Below are positions 21,122 through 30,892 of a DNA stretch of 64,000 nt, in pieces. The stretch comes from Prorocentrum cordatum (Eukaryota; Sar; Dinophyceae; Prorocentrales; Prorocentraceae): contig CAUYUJ010018871.1 of the NCBI GenBank assembly GCA_963575745.1, positions 545,537 to 609,536 of the forward strand, written 5' to 3'. Position 1 is the first letter of the stretch, and each line of letters opens with the position of its first letter. The notes beneath the pieces are model-generated. The model was not told where the DNA came from. It saw only the letters and a list, made by a program, of their open reading frames with translations, and searched no databases. A program made the translations under genes and the position numbers.

Positions 21122-21790
21122 TGCGCTGCTCCCCAGGAGGCTGCAAACTGCGCAACCGTCGCCAGGTTCGTGGGCTCCTGGGAGGCACGGCGGAGGTGAG
21201 TGCGGCGGGGGATCCAATTGAGAACTCGCGGCTTTGTCGGCGGCTGCAAACTGAGCAACTGTCGCTACTTTCGTGGGCTCCGAGGTGAGGGCAGCGGATC
21301 CCTCGGGTGCTGCGAACTGCGCAACCATCGCCAGGTTCGCGGGTTCTCGGGAGGCACGGCGGAGGTGAGGGCATTGGGGATCCATTTGAGACCTCGCGAT
21401 TTTGTCGGTGGTTGCGAACTGCGCAACCGTCGCCAGGTTCGTGGGTTCCTGGGAGACACGGTGGAGGTGAGGGTAGCGGGGATCCATTCGAGACCTCGCG
21501 GCTTTGTCGGGGGCTGCGAACTGCGCAACCGTCGCCAGGTTCGTGGGCTCCTGGGAGGCACGGTGGAGGTGAGGGCAGCGGGGATCCCTTGCTCTGTAGG
21601 GGTCTGGGAATTGCGCAGAGGTCGCCACTTTCTCGGGCTCCTAGGAGGCACGGCGGAGGTGAAGGCAGAGGGGATCCATTCGAGACCTCTCGGTGGCTGC
21701 GAACTGCGCAGCCGTCGCCAGGTTCGTGGACTCTTGGGAGGCACGGCGGAGTGCAGGGCCGCACAGATCGTGCATATCTCGCAGTGCTGT
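21122..21790. repeat. Degenerate ~100-bp minisatellite, array 2
   Basis: Seven units of the same family as array 1 (cores near 21171, 21271, 21337, 21440, 21541, 21634 and 21723), here more often with ggaggtgagggcagcgggga between cores. The conserved flank follows at 21795-21870. Confidence 0.75.
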
Positions 21791-22047
21791 CTTTGGTATG
21801 GAGCGTTCCTTTGAGTAGTCGACTCACGTGGAGAGTGGGTTGGGTACGTCTGGGCGTCTCGGGTAATGTTACAATGCGCGAGGCCCGGAGCGTAGCGTGA
21901 CCCCCTGCTCTTTGGGAGCATGTTTTCGTCCCGGATCGTTTGTCGGGTTGCCTCGGAGCCCAACATACCCCCAGGATGCCGAAGTTGTCAAAATATTCAG
22001 ACGTCGGATGCATGTGTTCCACCTCTCCTCGGAGAGCGTCGACAACG

Positions 22048-22213
22048 GTCGAGCCGAGGTTATAAGATCGAGGTCGGTTCGGGGAGGGTACCCTAATGCT
22101 CTTTGTGCCTGTTGGATGTTCTTGTGCAGCCTGGGGGAAGGCACCCTCGAATGTTATTCTGTCTGGCTGGCGGAGGATCTCGTGTTCTTGAAGGCTGTTC
22201 TTCTGTCCTAGGT
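22048..22213. repeat. Dispersed repeat family E, copy 2
   Basis: Partner of 5737-5903, same orientation. It ends immediately before the left inverted repeat of the satellite-bearing block. Confidence 0.55.
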
Positions 22214-22429
22214 TTAAGTCGGGCCTGTCCCCCTACAGGGGGATATTCGACGAAAAATAAATTATCCCAGTGCGGTCCTACCTAGGAGTTGGAGCCTCTA
22301 GGAAAGCAACATTACTAGGAGCGGTAAACTCCGTCCTCCTCCTTCTCCTCATCGTCGTAGTTGTAACAATGGGTAGTAGTAGCATGGAACATACGTGCGT
22401 ACACACATATATATATATAGCAGCAGCAG

Positions 22430-22605
22430 TAGCGGATGCTGTGCTGCGCTATGCTATGGTTTGCTATGCTCTGCTATGATATGCTATGCTGTGCTATGCT
22501 GCGCAATGCTATGCTGGGCTAGGCTAGGCTATGCTATGCTGTGCTATGCTATGCTATGCTGCGCTATGCTATGCTGCGCTATGATATGTTATGCTATGCT
22601 ATGCT
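22430..22605. repeat. (GCTAT)n pentamer microsatellite
   Basis: Imperfect tgctatgcta repeats, then a short tttgccttcg-type repeat up to about 22660. Confidence 0.85.
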
Positions 22606-22811
22606 TTTGCTTTGCCTTCGCTTTTGCCTTCACGTTTGCCTTTGCGTTTGCTTTTGCTTGGCACCCAGGGAGCGCAACTCGGGGAACCGCGCGTTTGCTG
22701 TTACCTTTGCTGTTGCGTTTGCTTGGCTCCCAGGGGACTGGGGGAACCGCCCGGGGCGCTTTCCACTGCCCGGCCCCTTTAAGCTAGAGAGTAAGAACCC
22801 TTCTAGGCAGA

Positions 22812-22870
22812 GCCTAGGTAGGGAAAAAATCCCCCAAAATAGTAATTAAAAAAAGTCTGGGGACTATTGT
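22812..22870. repeat. Partial relative of the 149-bp element interior
   Basis: The phrase agtctggggactatt with flanking A-rich sequence (aaatagtaattaaaaaa) matches the interior of the elements at 26766 and 27051. Its ends are not recognisable. Confidence 0.4.
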
Positions 22871-22984
22871 TTGAGTATGTTTTACCTTATTGGGTTTTTG
22901 GGGGGTATGTTTCCCCACATGCTTCGTGGGGTTCTGGTTTTCTTCCCTGCCGCGCCGCACCCGCGACACACCTCACTCTTCGTA

Positions 22985-23125
22985 CAGCACAGCACAGCAC
23001 AGCACATCACAGCACAGAACAGCACAGCTCAGCTCAGCTCAGCACAGCACACAGCTCAGCTCAGCTCAGCACACAGCACAGCTCAGCACAGCCCAGCACG
23101 GCTCAGCTCAGCACAGCACAGCACA
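22985..23125. repeat. AGCAC/AGCTC pentamer tract
   Basis: Alternating agcac and agctc pentamers, directly preceding the 90-bp satellite. Confidence 0.85.
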
Positions 23126-25709
23126 GCTCGTGGCACTTTCTCGACACCACAGGGGGTGCGCAGGGGTTGGTCTCTCAGCTCGGCCGCTATCCACGACACT
23201 GGCGCAAAGCCTAGCAGGCGTGGCACTTTCTCGACACCACAGGGGGTGGGCAGGGGGTGGTCTCTCAGCTCGGCCGCTATCCACGACACTGGCGCAAAGC
23301 CTAGCAGGCGTGGCACTTTCTCGACACCAAAGGGGGTGGGCAGGGGGTGGTCTCTCAGCTCGGCCGCTATCCACGACACTGGCGCAAAGCCTAGCAGGCG
23401 TGGCACTTCTCGACACCACAGGGGGTGCGCAGGGGGTGGTCTCTCAGCTCGGCCGCTATCCACGACACTGGCGCAAAGCCTAGCAGGCGTGGCACTTTCT
23501 CGACACCAAAGGGGGTGGGCAGGGGGTGGTCTCTCAGCTCGGCCGCTATCCACGACACTGGCGCAAAGGCTAGCAGGCGTGGCACTTTCTCGACAGGGGG
23601 TGCGCACAGGTGGGTGGCTTGGCAGCTGGGGTGGGGTGGTGGTCTCTCAGCTCGGCCGCCACGACACTGGCGCAAAGCCTAGCAGGCGTGGCACTTTCTC
23701 GACACCACAGGGGGTGGCAGCTCGGCCGCTATCCACGACACTGGCGCAACGTCTCTGGCATTCTCGCTCGGCGGTCGCTATCCACGACACTGGCGCAAAG
23801 CCTAGCAGGCGTGGCACTTCTCGACACCACAGGGGGTGCGCAGGGGGTGGTCTCTCAGCTCGGCCGCTATCCACGACACTGGCGCAAAGCCTAGCAGGCG
23901 TGGCACTTTCTCGACACCACAGGGGGTGCGCAGGGGGTGGTCTCTCAGCTCGGCCGCTATCCACGACACTGGCGCAAAGCCTAGCAGGCGTGGCACTTTC
24001 TCGACACCACAGGGGGTGCGCAGGGGGTGGTCTCTCAGCTCGGCCGCTATCCACGACACTGGCGCAAAGGCTAGCAGGCGTGGCACTTTCTCGACACCAC
24101 AGGGGGGCGCAGGGGGTGGTCTCTCAGCTCGGCCGCTATCCACGACACTGGCGCAAAGCCTAGCAGCGTGGCACTTTCTCGACACCACAGGGGGTGCGCA
24201 GGGGGTGGTCTCTCAGCTCGGCCGCTATCCACGACACTGGCGCAAAGGCTAGCAGGCGTGGCACTTTCTCGACACCACAGGGGGTGCGCAGGGGGTGGTC
24301 TCTCAGCTCGGCCGCTATCCACGACACTGGCGCAAAGCCTAGCAGGCGTGGCACTTTCTCGACACCACAGGGGGTGCGCAGGGGGTGGTCTCTCAGCTCG
24401 GCCGCTATCCACGACACTGGCGCAAAGCCTAGCAGGCGTGGCACTTTCTCGACACCACAGGGGGTGCGCAGGGGGTGGTCTCTCAGCTCGGTCGCTATCC
24501 ACGACACTGGCGCAAAGCCTAGCAGGCGTGGCACTTTCTCGACACCACAGGGGGTGCGCAGGGGGTGGTCTCTCAGCTCGGCGCACGACACTGGCGCCTA
24601 GCAGGCGTGGCACTTTCAGCACGTCTCTCAGCTCGGCGATCCACGACACTGGCGCAAAGCTAGCAGGCGTGGCACTTTCTCGACACCAAAGGGGGTGCGC
24701 AGGGGGTGGTCTCTCAGCTCGGCCGCTATCCACGACACTGGCGCAAAGCCTAGCAGGCGTGGCACTTTCTCGACACCACAGGGGGTGCGCAGGGGGTGGT
24801 CTCTCAGCTCGGCCGCTATCCACGACACTGGCGCAAAGCCTAGCAGGCGTGGCACTTTCTCGACACCACAGGGGGTGCGCAGGGGGTGGTCTCTCAGTTC
24901 GGCCGCTATCCACGACACTGGCGCAAAGCCTAGCAGGCGTGGCACTTTCTCGACACCACAGGGGGTGCGCAGGGGGTGGTCTCTCAGCTCGGCCGCTATC
25001 CACGACACTGGCGCAAAGCCTAGCAGGCGTGGCACTTTCTCGACACCACAGGGGGTGCGCAGGGGGTGGTCTCTCAGCTCGGCCGCTATCCACGACACTG
25101 GCGCAAAGCCTAGCAGGCGTGGCACTTTCTCGACACCACAGGGGGTGCGCAGGGGGTGGTCTCTCAGCTCGGCCGCTATCCACGACACTGGCGCAAAGCC
25201 TAGCAGGCGTGGCACTTTCTCGACACCACAGGGGGTGCGCAGGGGGTGGTCTCTCAGCTCGGCCGCTATCCACGACACTGGCGCAAAGCCTAGCAGGCGT
25301 GGCGCAAAGCACAGGGGGTGGCAGGGGGTGGTCTCTCAGCTCGGCCGCTATCCACGACACTGGCGCAAAGAGCAGGCGTGCACCTCGACACCACAGGGGT
25401 GCGCAACTATCCACGACACTGGCGCAAAGGCTAGCAGGCGTGGCACTTTCTCGACACCACAGGGGGTGCGCAGGGGGTGGTCTCTCAGCTCGGCCGCTAT
25501 CCACGACACTGGCGCAAAGGCTAGCAGGCGTGGCACTTTCTCGACACCACAGGGGGTGCGCAGGGGGTGGTCTCTCAGCTCGGCCGCTATCCACGACACT
25601 GGCGCAAAGCCTAGCAGGCGTGGCACTTTCTCGACACCACAGGGGGTGCGCAGGGGGTGGTCTCTCAGCTCGGCCGCTATCCACGACACTGGCGCAAAGC
25701 CTAGCAGGG
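23126..25709. repeat. 90-bp tandem satellite, about 28 units
   Basis: The unit runs from ggcactttctcgacacc through tctcagctcggccgctatcc and cacgacactggcgcaaagcc to agcaggcgt; clean neighbouring copies are exactly 90 bp apart (for example 24841, 24931 and 25021). Variants distinguish copies: ccacag or ccaaag, gtgcg or gtggg, aagcc or aaggc. Internally deleted units cluster near 23590-23790, 24580-24660 and 25300-25420. Because 90 is a multiple of three, frames without stops persist for up to 559 codons (24168-25847) on the plus strand and also on the minus strand. These are not genes: all frames carry the same unit and none shows protein-like constraint. Confidence 0.95.
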
Positions 25710-25744
25710 AACATTCGCGATGAGGGCCCAGAACGCAGGATTGT

Positions 25745-25751
25745 GCCTATA

Positions 25752-25788
<37 letters not shown>

Positions 25789-25792
25789 TATA
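25745..25792. repeat. (TA)n microsatellite
   Basis: About 45 bp of alternating ta inside the right end of the satellite block. Confidence 0.9.
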
Positions 25793-26094
25793 CATAAGCA
25801 AACACATAATATCTAAATTAAGTATGTGGGGTTCCTCGGTAGCGTAATTCATGTTTCGTCGAAACTCCCCTTGTAGGGGGACACGCCCGACATAATCCTG
25901 GGCCCAGGCTCGGCTCAGCCACCAGGACCCCAGGCCACCGGGCCCAGCATGTGTGCCTCCCGGGCCACCATCCCCCAGGAGGGCTCGCGCACTCTCCACC
26001 CGGCCCTGGGCTCGGCAGCGGCCTGGCGAGGATCGGTGCAGGTGCACGATTTGCGTCCTCCTGTCGCGAACGGGAGGGAGCAGGAGGAGAGGCA

Positions 26095-26216
26095 CGACGA
26101 CGACGACGACGACGACGAGGAGGAGAAGGAGGAGAACGAGGAGAGGGACGACGACGGGGAGGAGAATGAGGAGGAGGAGGAGGAGGAGGAGGAGGAGGAG
26201 GAGGAGGAGGAGGGAG
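26095..26216. repeat. GAC then GAG microsatellite
   Basis: cgacgacgac followed by gaggaggag. Confidence 0.9.
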
Positions 26217-26765
26217 GAGGGTGGTAAGTTTTGCTCCCGCCCCAGATCCTGACCCCTGGAGGTCCCAGAAGGCCTCCAGAGGCCTAGGCAGGCCCTTGGC
26301 AGAGGCCAAGAAAGTCCGAAGACCTCCCCCCTTAAACCCTCGAGCTTCGAGGGCAAAATGTTACAGGGAGGAGGGGGGTCGGGCGAGCGGAGGACCAGGA
26401 CAAATCGCTCCAGAGCGTTACGGAACGCTTTCAGAGCATCCCAGAGCGCTCTGGAACGGCCGCGGCGCCCGATGCATTCCAAAATCGCCAGATCGCAAAA
26501 GGTCCCCCATGTGTCTTGGTCCGAGCTTGTCCTGGTCTTGGCTTCATCTTAAGAGGGATTCCCCCCTCGAGCGGGTTCGCTACCGAGAGCTTGTCGCCGA
26601 TATATCGGCCGTGTATCGCCGATTCCAGGCTGGCGTTTCCGTCCGACCCTTCCCCCTCGACCTCGAGGGTCGAGGCCAAAACTAGTTCGATCAACAATCC
26701 CGACAGTAGCCTATGCATAGCCTACGATGGGCTCCCATAGGCGCATGCACAGGCAATAGTCTCAA

Positions 26766-26914
26766 GTCGGGCCTGTCCATCTACAGGAGGTATGTTCAAA
26801 AATAGTCCTAAAATAGTCTGGGGACTATTATTGAGCATTTTGGGGCATCCTTTGAGCATTTGTGGTACTTTTATGTTTCGTCCAAAATCCCCCTGTAGGA
26901 GGAACAGGCCCAAC
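26766..26914. mobile_element. 149-bp inverted-repeat element, copy B
   Basis: Left end gtcgggcctgtccatctaca and right end (read inverted) gttgggcctgttcctcctac are related arms. The interior includes aatagtctggggactatt. It has the same length as copy C at 27051-27199, which lies in reverse orientation. No coding; MITE-like. Confidence 0.6.
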
Positions 26915-27050
26915 GTAACAATACTCGGGGAGGAGGGAAGGGCCTTCCCTGCCCTCGGCTGCACGGAGGGGCCTCTCAGAAGGCAGGGGGGCGCCCCACA
27001 GGGGCTCCTAAGGAGCCCTCTTCGAAGCTCCTGGGCCCTTCTACTGTTAG

Positions 27051-27199
27051 GTCGGGCCTGGCCCCCTATAGGGCGATTTTAGACGAAAAATTAAACATAT
27101 TCAAAAGAATCAAAAGATGCCCAAAAATATTCAAAATTAGTCCCCAGACTATTACTTGACTATTTTTGAACATTCCTCCTGTAGATGGACAGGCCCCAC
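27051..27199. mobile_element. 149-bp inverted-repeat element, copy C (reversed)
   Basis: Its left arm gtcgggcctggccccctata matches the right arm of copy B, and its right arm matches the left arm of copy B when inverted. The interior shares ccccagactatt with copy B. The two copies are 136 bp apart and form a large imperfect palindrome. Confidence 0.6.
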
Positions 27200-27510
27200 T
27201 GAATTCTATTGAGAAGGGAGGGAGGAGGAGTATCCATCGCCGATTCCCGTTCGATGTTTCCCGCCCTGAGCCTGCCCCCCCTACTTTATCACCCCACTCG
27301 AGAAGGAGGCGTGGAGAAGGGATCCGCCCCCTTCGAGCGGTGAGGACTGTTGAATTCCTCTGGCCGCGAGCGGGGAGACGCAGGAGGAGGAGGAGAGGGG
27401 CAAGAGACCAGGAGGAGGATGGAGGAGCAGCGAGGAGGGAGCCTCCCTTCCTCCTTGCTCCTCCTCCTCCCTCCTCCCCCCCCCCGAGCGGGCAGATGCC
27501 CCGCCGCGCC

Positions 27511-27667
27511 CCCCCGGCAGGAGCTCCTGGCGGAGGCCGGCCTCGCGCCCCGCTGCGAGCAGCACGGCGCCGCCGAGCCGCCGCGGGGCCCCGAGAGGGC
27601 CGCCGAGCACCCCGTGGAGGTGCTGCTGCTGGCGGCCCGGGCGCTCGAGAGGCACCCGCGGGGCGGG
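27511..27667 (+). CDS. Exon-like segment, helical
   Basis: The frame after an AG reads QELLAEAGLAPRCEQHGAAE, then HPVEVLLLAARALERHP, with GC-ending codons, and stops at gcgag/gtcgg, a possible GT donor. The Leu/Ala helices resemble the segments at 8979, 29121 and 29528. Function is not recognised; the exon boundaries are guesses. Confidence 0.3.
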
Positions 27668-27741
27668 CGAGGTCGGGGGGGCCCCGAGCGCTGCGGTGAT
27701 GGCACCGTGTGGTGGGTCAGCGCGGTCTCGCTCGGGATCGG

Positions 27742-28036
27742 CGCGCGGAGAGGCTGGCAGTGGGCTCGGTGCCCGCCCGTGCCCCCTGGAGGAGGGCCGG
27801 GGAGGAGGGCGGGCGAGGTCGGGGGGGCCCCAAGCGGTGCGGCGACGACGCCGCGTGGGGAGTCAGTGGTGATTCGGGGTCACCAGACGGTTTGGGGACT
27901 CGGGTCGTTCTCCGAGGACGTCTCGGGCGACCGGGGCCTCCAGGGTCCCAAGACCGTGCGGTGACGGACCGCGCGGTGCGGTCTTTTGGGATTCCGAGGT
28001 CACCGCGCGGTCCGTCTCCACACAGTTTTCGGGCCC
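27742..28036. repeat. 295-bp duplication, copy 1
   Basis: Same length as 29621-29915 with 4 mismatches counted (about 98.6 percent identity). It contains a perfect 16-bp inverted repeat, gacggaccgcgcggtg at 27963-27978 and its complement at 28001-28016, with a 22-nt loop. Its 5' part encodes a helical peptide (RRAERLAVGSVPA) related to the exon-like segment at 29121-29311. Confidence 0.85.
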
Positions 28037-28055
28037 TTGAGATAGACAGACGGGT

Positions 28056-28102
28056 CGGAGGAGGAGGAGGAGGAGGAGGAGGAGGAGGAGGAGGAGGAGG
28101 AG
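28056..28102. repeat. (GGA)n microsatellite
   Basis: Pure gga triplets at the junction of the duplication and repeat F. Confidence 0.9.
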
Positions 28103-28103
28103 A

Positions 28104-28485
28104 TACCGATACCGCCGCTCGTCCTGGAGAGCCCTCGTGGCCATGGTTGGATTCTCCTCGGAATTCTGCTCAGAGCGCACCCCTGGAGAGGTGCGGGGAG
28201 CAGCGGCATCGGCACCCTACGGCCCTCCCCGATGGGGCGTTCCAGGAAAGGCCTCGCTTTCGGCGCATCTCGCCTTCGCCAGCGCGCCCAGGGGGGAAGC
28301 GCGGTGGGGCGGGGCTCCTGAGAAGCTTTCTAAGCATTTCCCGAAGACACGGATAGCCTCTCAGAAGGTTGGAAGGCTGGATGGCGTCTGTGACGCCCCG
28401 TCACCTTCTGAGAAGGCTTGCCCCCTCTCACCTCCCTCCGGCGCGCCGCCGAGAGTGGGGCGCTCCAGAAAGGGCCCCGCTTTCG
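28104..28485. repeat. 380-bp dispersed repeat F, inverted copy
   Basis: Reverse complement of 8256-8640. Confidence 0.6.
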
Positions 28486-28530
28486 AGGCATCAGACCTTC
28501 GGCGGAAGGCGGCGGACGTATAAATGTCGG

Positions 28531-28689
28531 GTGTTGCTAGAAGTACCCCTGGCCCAAGGTACCCCCAGGATTCTCGGGGTGCCCCAGACGGCCTCCAGGG
28601 CACCCCTCACGAGGCCCAGAGGGCCCCAGGGGTTCCAGAAGGGAGCAAGAGCTGGGGGCACCTTGGGCCAGGGGCAATTCTAGCAACAC
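28531..28689. mobile_element. 159-bp foldback/MITE element
   Basis: The 38-bp ends 28531-28568 and 28652-28689 are inverted copies with 35 of 38 matches, beginning gtgttgctagaa. The interior is GC-rich and shows no coding. It is a different family from the 185-bp, 149-bp and 141-bp elements. Confidence 0.65.
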
Positions 28690-29120
28690 ACGGAAATGGC
28701 GGCGTGGCGGAGGGCGGAAGGCCAGCGGCGGGCGGCCGAAAGCGAGACGTCAGCCATTTGTTGGTCCAGGGATGTCTTGGAGCCGTCTACGATCTTGGAC
28801 GCTCCGACCGCTCGCGAACCCCCCCGTCCAGGTCCAGGGGAGCGGGCAGGGGGAGGGGCAGGCCCCTCCCCGAAGGGCAAGGAGGGGGTTGGAAGAGGAG
28901 GCGCCCCAGGCCGCCCACGCTCGGAGGGCTGGTGGGGCTACTTGTTGGCCCAGGGACGTCCACATCCACGGCTCCGCGGTCTGGACGCCTCGGGCGCGGG
29001 CTCGAGGACTGGGCACGGGGCGGCCCTGCGCGGACGCCCCCGCGCGGAGCGTATCCGTGGGACCACGCCTCAGCATCCAGACCGCAAGGGCGCGGGTTTG
29101 GGGCAAGTTGCGCCGCCCGT

Positions 29121-29311
29121 GAGGCACGCCTCCCTGCGCGTGGTCACGGTGCAGGCCCTGGCCCAGCTGGCGCTGGACGTGGTCGCCGGGCTCCCCGGCG
29201 GGTGCCCCCGGTCCTGGGGCGACGCGCCCCTCGAGGCGGCGCGGCGCGCGGAGAAGCTGGCGGCGGGCTCGGTGCACGCCCCTGCCCCGAGGGAGGAGGG
29301 CCGGGAGGAGG
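29121..29311 (+). CDS. Exon-like segment, helical repeat protein fragment
   Basis: The frame reads SLRVVTVQALAQLALDVVAG, then a loop and APLEAARRAEKLAAGSV, with strong GC3 bias, up to gaggag/gtatcg, a plausible GT donor. AARRAEKLAAGSV recurs as RRAERLAVGSV at 27742 and 29621, so an exon has been duplicated. The amphipathic Leu/Ala pattern would fit an armadillo/HEAT-like solenoid, but that is inference. Confidence 0.35.
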
Positions 29312-29524
29312 TATCGGTGAGCCCATGCCCATCCCCACCGGGCCAAGGCATCTCAGCCCCACCATCACACCACCCCATCTGGGGAAAGGCCCCTCGAAAC
29401 CCGAAGAGAACAGCCTACATCCCCATCCAGGGGGTAAATCGGCCAGTGGTGCCCAGGCCACACAAGTGGGGATAGGGATCGGTTGAACGATATTCAGGGG
29501 AGGGCGAGGACGGGGGAGGGGGAG

Positions 29525-30000
29525 GACGAGGTCTGCTCGCGCTGCGCCTCGTCCTCGCCGCGGTCTCGCTCGGGATCGGTGTGGGGGGGGGGGGGGGGCG
29601 CGCCCCGCGAGGCCGCGCGTCGCGCGGAGAGGCTGGCAGTGGGCTCGGTGCCCGCCCGTGCCCCCTGGAGGAGGGCCGGGGAGGAGAGCGGGCGAGGTCG
29701 GGGGGGCCCCAAGCGGTGCGGTGACGACGCCGCGTGGGGAGTCAGTGGTGATTCGGGGTCACCAGACGGTTTGGGGACTCGGGTCGTTCTCCGAGGGCGT
29801 CTCGGGCGACCGGGGCCTCCAGGGTCCCAAGACCGTGCGGTGACGGACCGCGCGGTGCGGTCTTTTGGGATTCCGAGGTCACCGCGCGGTCCGTCTCCAC
29901 ACAGTTTTGGGGCCCCCAGCGAGGGCGGAGGAGAGGGAGGGCGAGGAGGACGACGAGGTCTGCTCGCGCTGCGCCTCGTCCTCGCCGCCGTCTCGCTCGG
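29525..30000 (+). repeat. Exon-like 48-bp repeat pair
   Basis: The segment gacgaggtctgctcgcgctg...tctcgctcgg occurs at 29525-29573 and 29952-30000 with about one change. In one frame each copy encodes the hydrophobic helix GLLALRLVLAAVSLG. The pair brackets the second copy of the 295-bp duplication. Confidence 0.6.
29621..29915. repeat. 295-bp duplication, copy 2
   Basis: Partner of 27742-28036, same orientation. Its hairpin arms are at 29842-29857 and 29880-29895. Upstream of it both copies share tcgctcgggatcgg, but this copy has an extra ~47-bp poly-G-containing stretch. Confidence 0.85.
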
Positions 30001-30159
30001 CGTCTGTGGATGCTTGCGCCGCACTTCCTCCCCACATCCTTCCTATACCTCTGCCCACCTCACCGCCCCCATCCCTTCTGGTCGTTCCTCTCCTCCTCCC
30101 TCCGCGGCCACCGTTGGGCTAGTGGCGCCTGGACTGCTCGCTTACCGCAGAATGCATCG

Positions 30160-30528
30160 GCCCCCCTGAAAACTTGGATGGGCGGATGGACGACCAGCGC
30201 GAGGATGCATGAGAGCGTGGTGCACCACTTCCTTTTTGGCTGCACAGCGAAGGACGAATGGGCCCACTACGCCGACTGTCTGCCGGTCTGGTCCACTGTG
30301 TCCTCCACGCTGGGCGCGGCCCCACCCGCCTGGAGATTCGAGTGCATCGGTCTCCACGCCAAGCGGCCCGACGACCTCCACCCGATTTTGATTGCGTTCG
30401 AAACCTACCACAAGCTGAAACACGGACATCTCCAAGAAGCTCTCCTTGCACGTCAACAAAAGGATTACCGAGTACTCCATGCACTGACGGACCGCCTGGC
30501 GATGGTTGCCGCGCGTCTCGTTCAGTAA
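30160..30528 (+). pseudogene. LINE RT C-terminal fragment
   Basis: One frame reads MHESVVHHFLFGCTAKDEWA, then HYADCLPVWSTVSSTLG, FECIGLHAKRPDDLHPILIA, then FETYHKLKHGHLQEAL, ending with a stop at 30526-30528. A His/Cys-knuckle block (H-H-F-x-x-x-C), a W.HYA.CLPVW segment and a final FETYHKLKH helix fit the region after the RT domain of dinoflagellate LINEs. The catalytic core is absent, so this is a 5'-truncated remnant followed by a CATCAG repeat. Confidence 0.5.
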
Positions 30529-30547
30529 ACACCCGGTTGGCCGCAGC

Positions 30548-30892
30548 TGGTACGGGCATCATCAGCAGCATCAGCATCACCCTCACCATCACCATCATCA
30601 TCTGCATCGTCATCATCATCGGCATCCTCATCAACATCCTCATCCTCATCAGCAGCATCATCAGCATCATCAGCATGCTCAGCATCATCATTATCGTCGC
30701 CATCATCGTTTGCATCAGCATCAGCATCAGCATCAGCACCATCATCATCATCATCATCGGCATCATCATCAGCATCATCATCATCAGCATCATCTGCATC
30801 ATCACCATCGGCATCGGCATCAGCATCAACATCGTCATCATCATCATCATCGCCATCACCTCCTCCCTGATCATCCACCCTCTATCATCATG
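30548..30892. repeat. (CATCAG/CATCAT)n microsatellite
   Basis: Interrupted atcatcagc repeats. His-rich, Ile-rich, Met-rich and Asp-rich open frames are artefacts. Confidence 0.95.

Larger units (their letters stand above)
22218..25891. mobile_element. 3.7-kb block with 46-bp inverted ends around the 90-bp satellite
   Basis: Left end 22218-22263 and right end 25846-25891 are inverted copies with 40 of 46 matches (gtcgggc.tgtccccctaca outermost, cgacgaaa inner). The same end type bounds the 149-bp elements at 26766 and 27051. Between the ends lie a GCTAT microsatellite, an AGCAC/AGCTC tract, the 90-bp satellite and a (TA)n run. It could be one non-autonomous transposon that captured or amplified a satellite, or two independent element remnants that happen to flank it. 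Confidence 0.5.

Noticed and set aside
23126-25709. Regular repeat array resembling CRISPR, and long open frames (up to 559 codons) inside it
   Set aside because: The 90-bp units are directly adjacent with no variable spacers, and all frames stay open only because the period is a multiple of three. It is a satellite.
30548-30892. His-rich and Asp-rich frames suggesting metal-binding peptides
   Set aside because: Artefact of CATCAG/CATCAT repeats.
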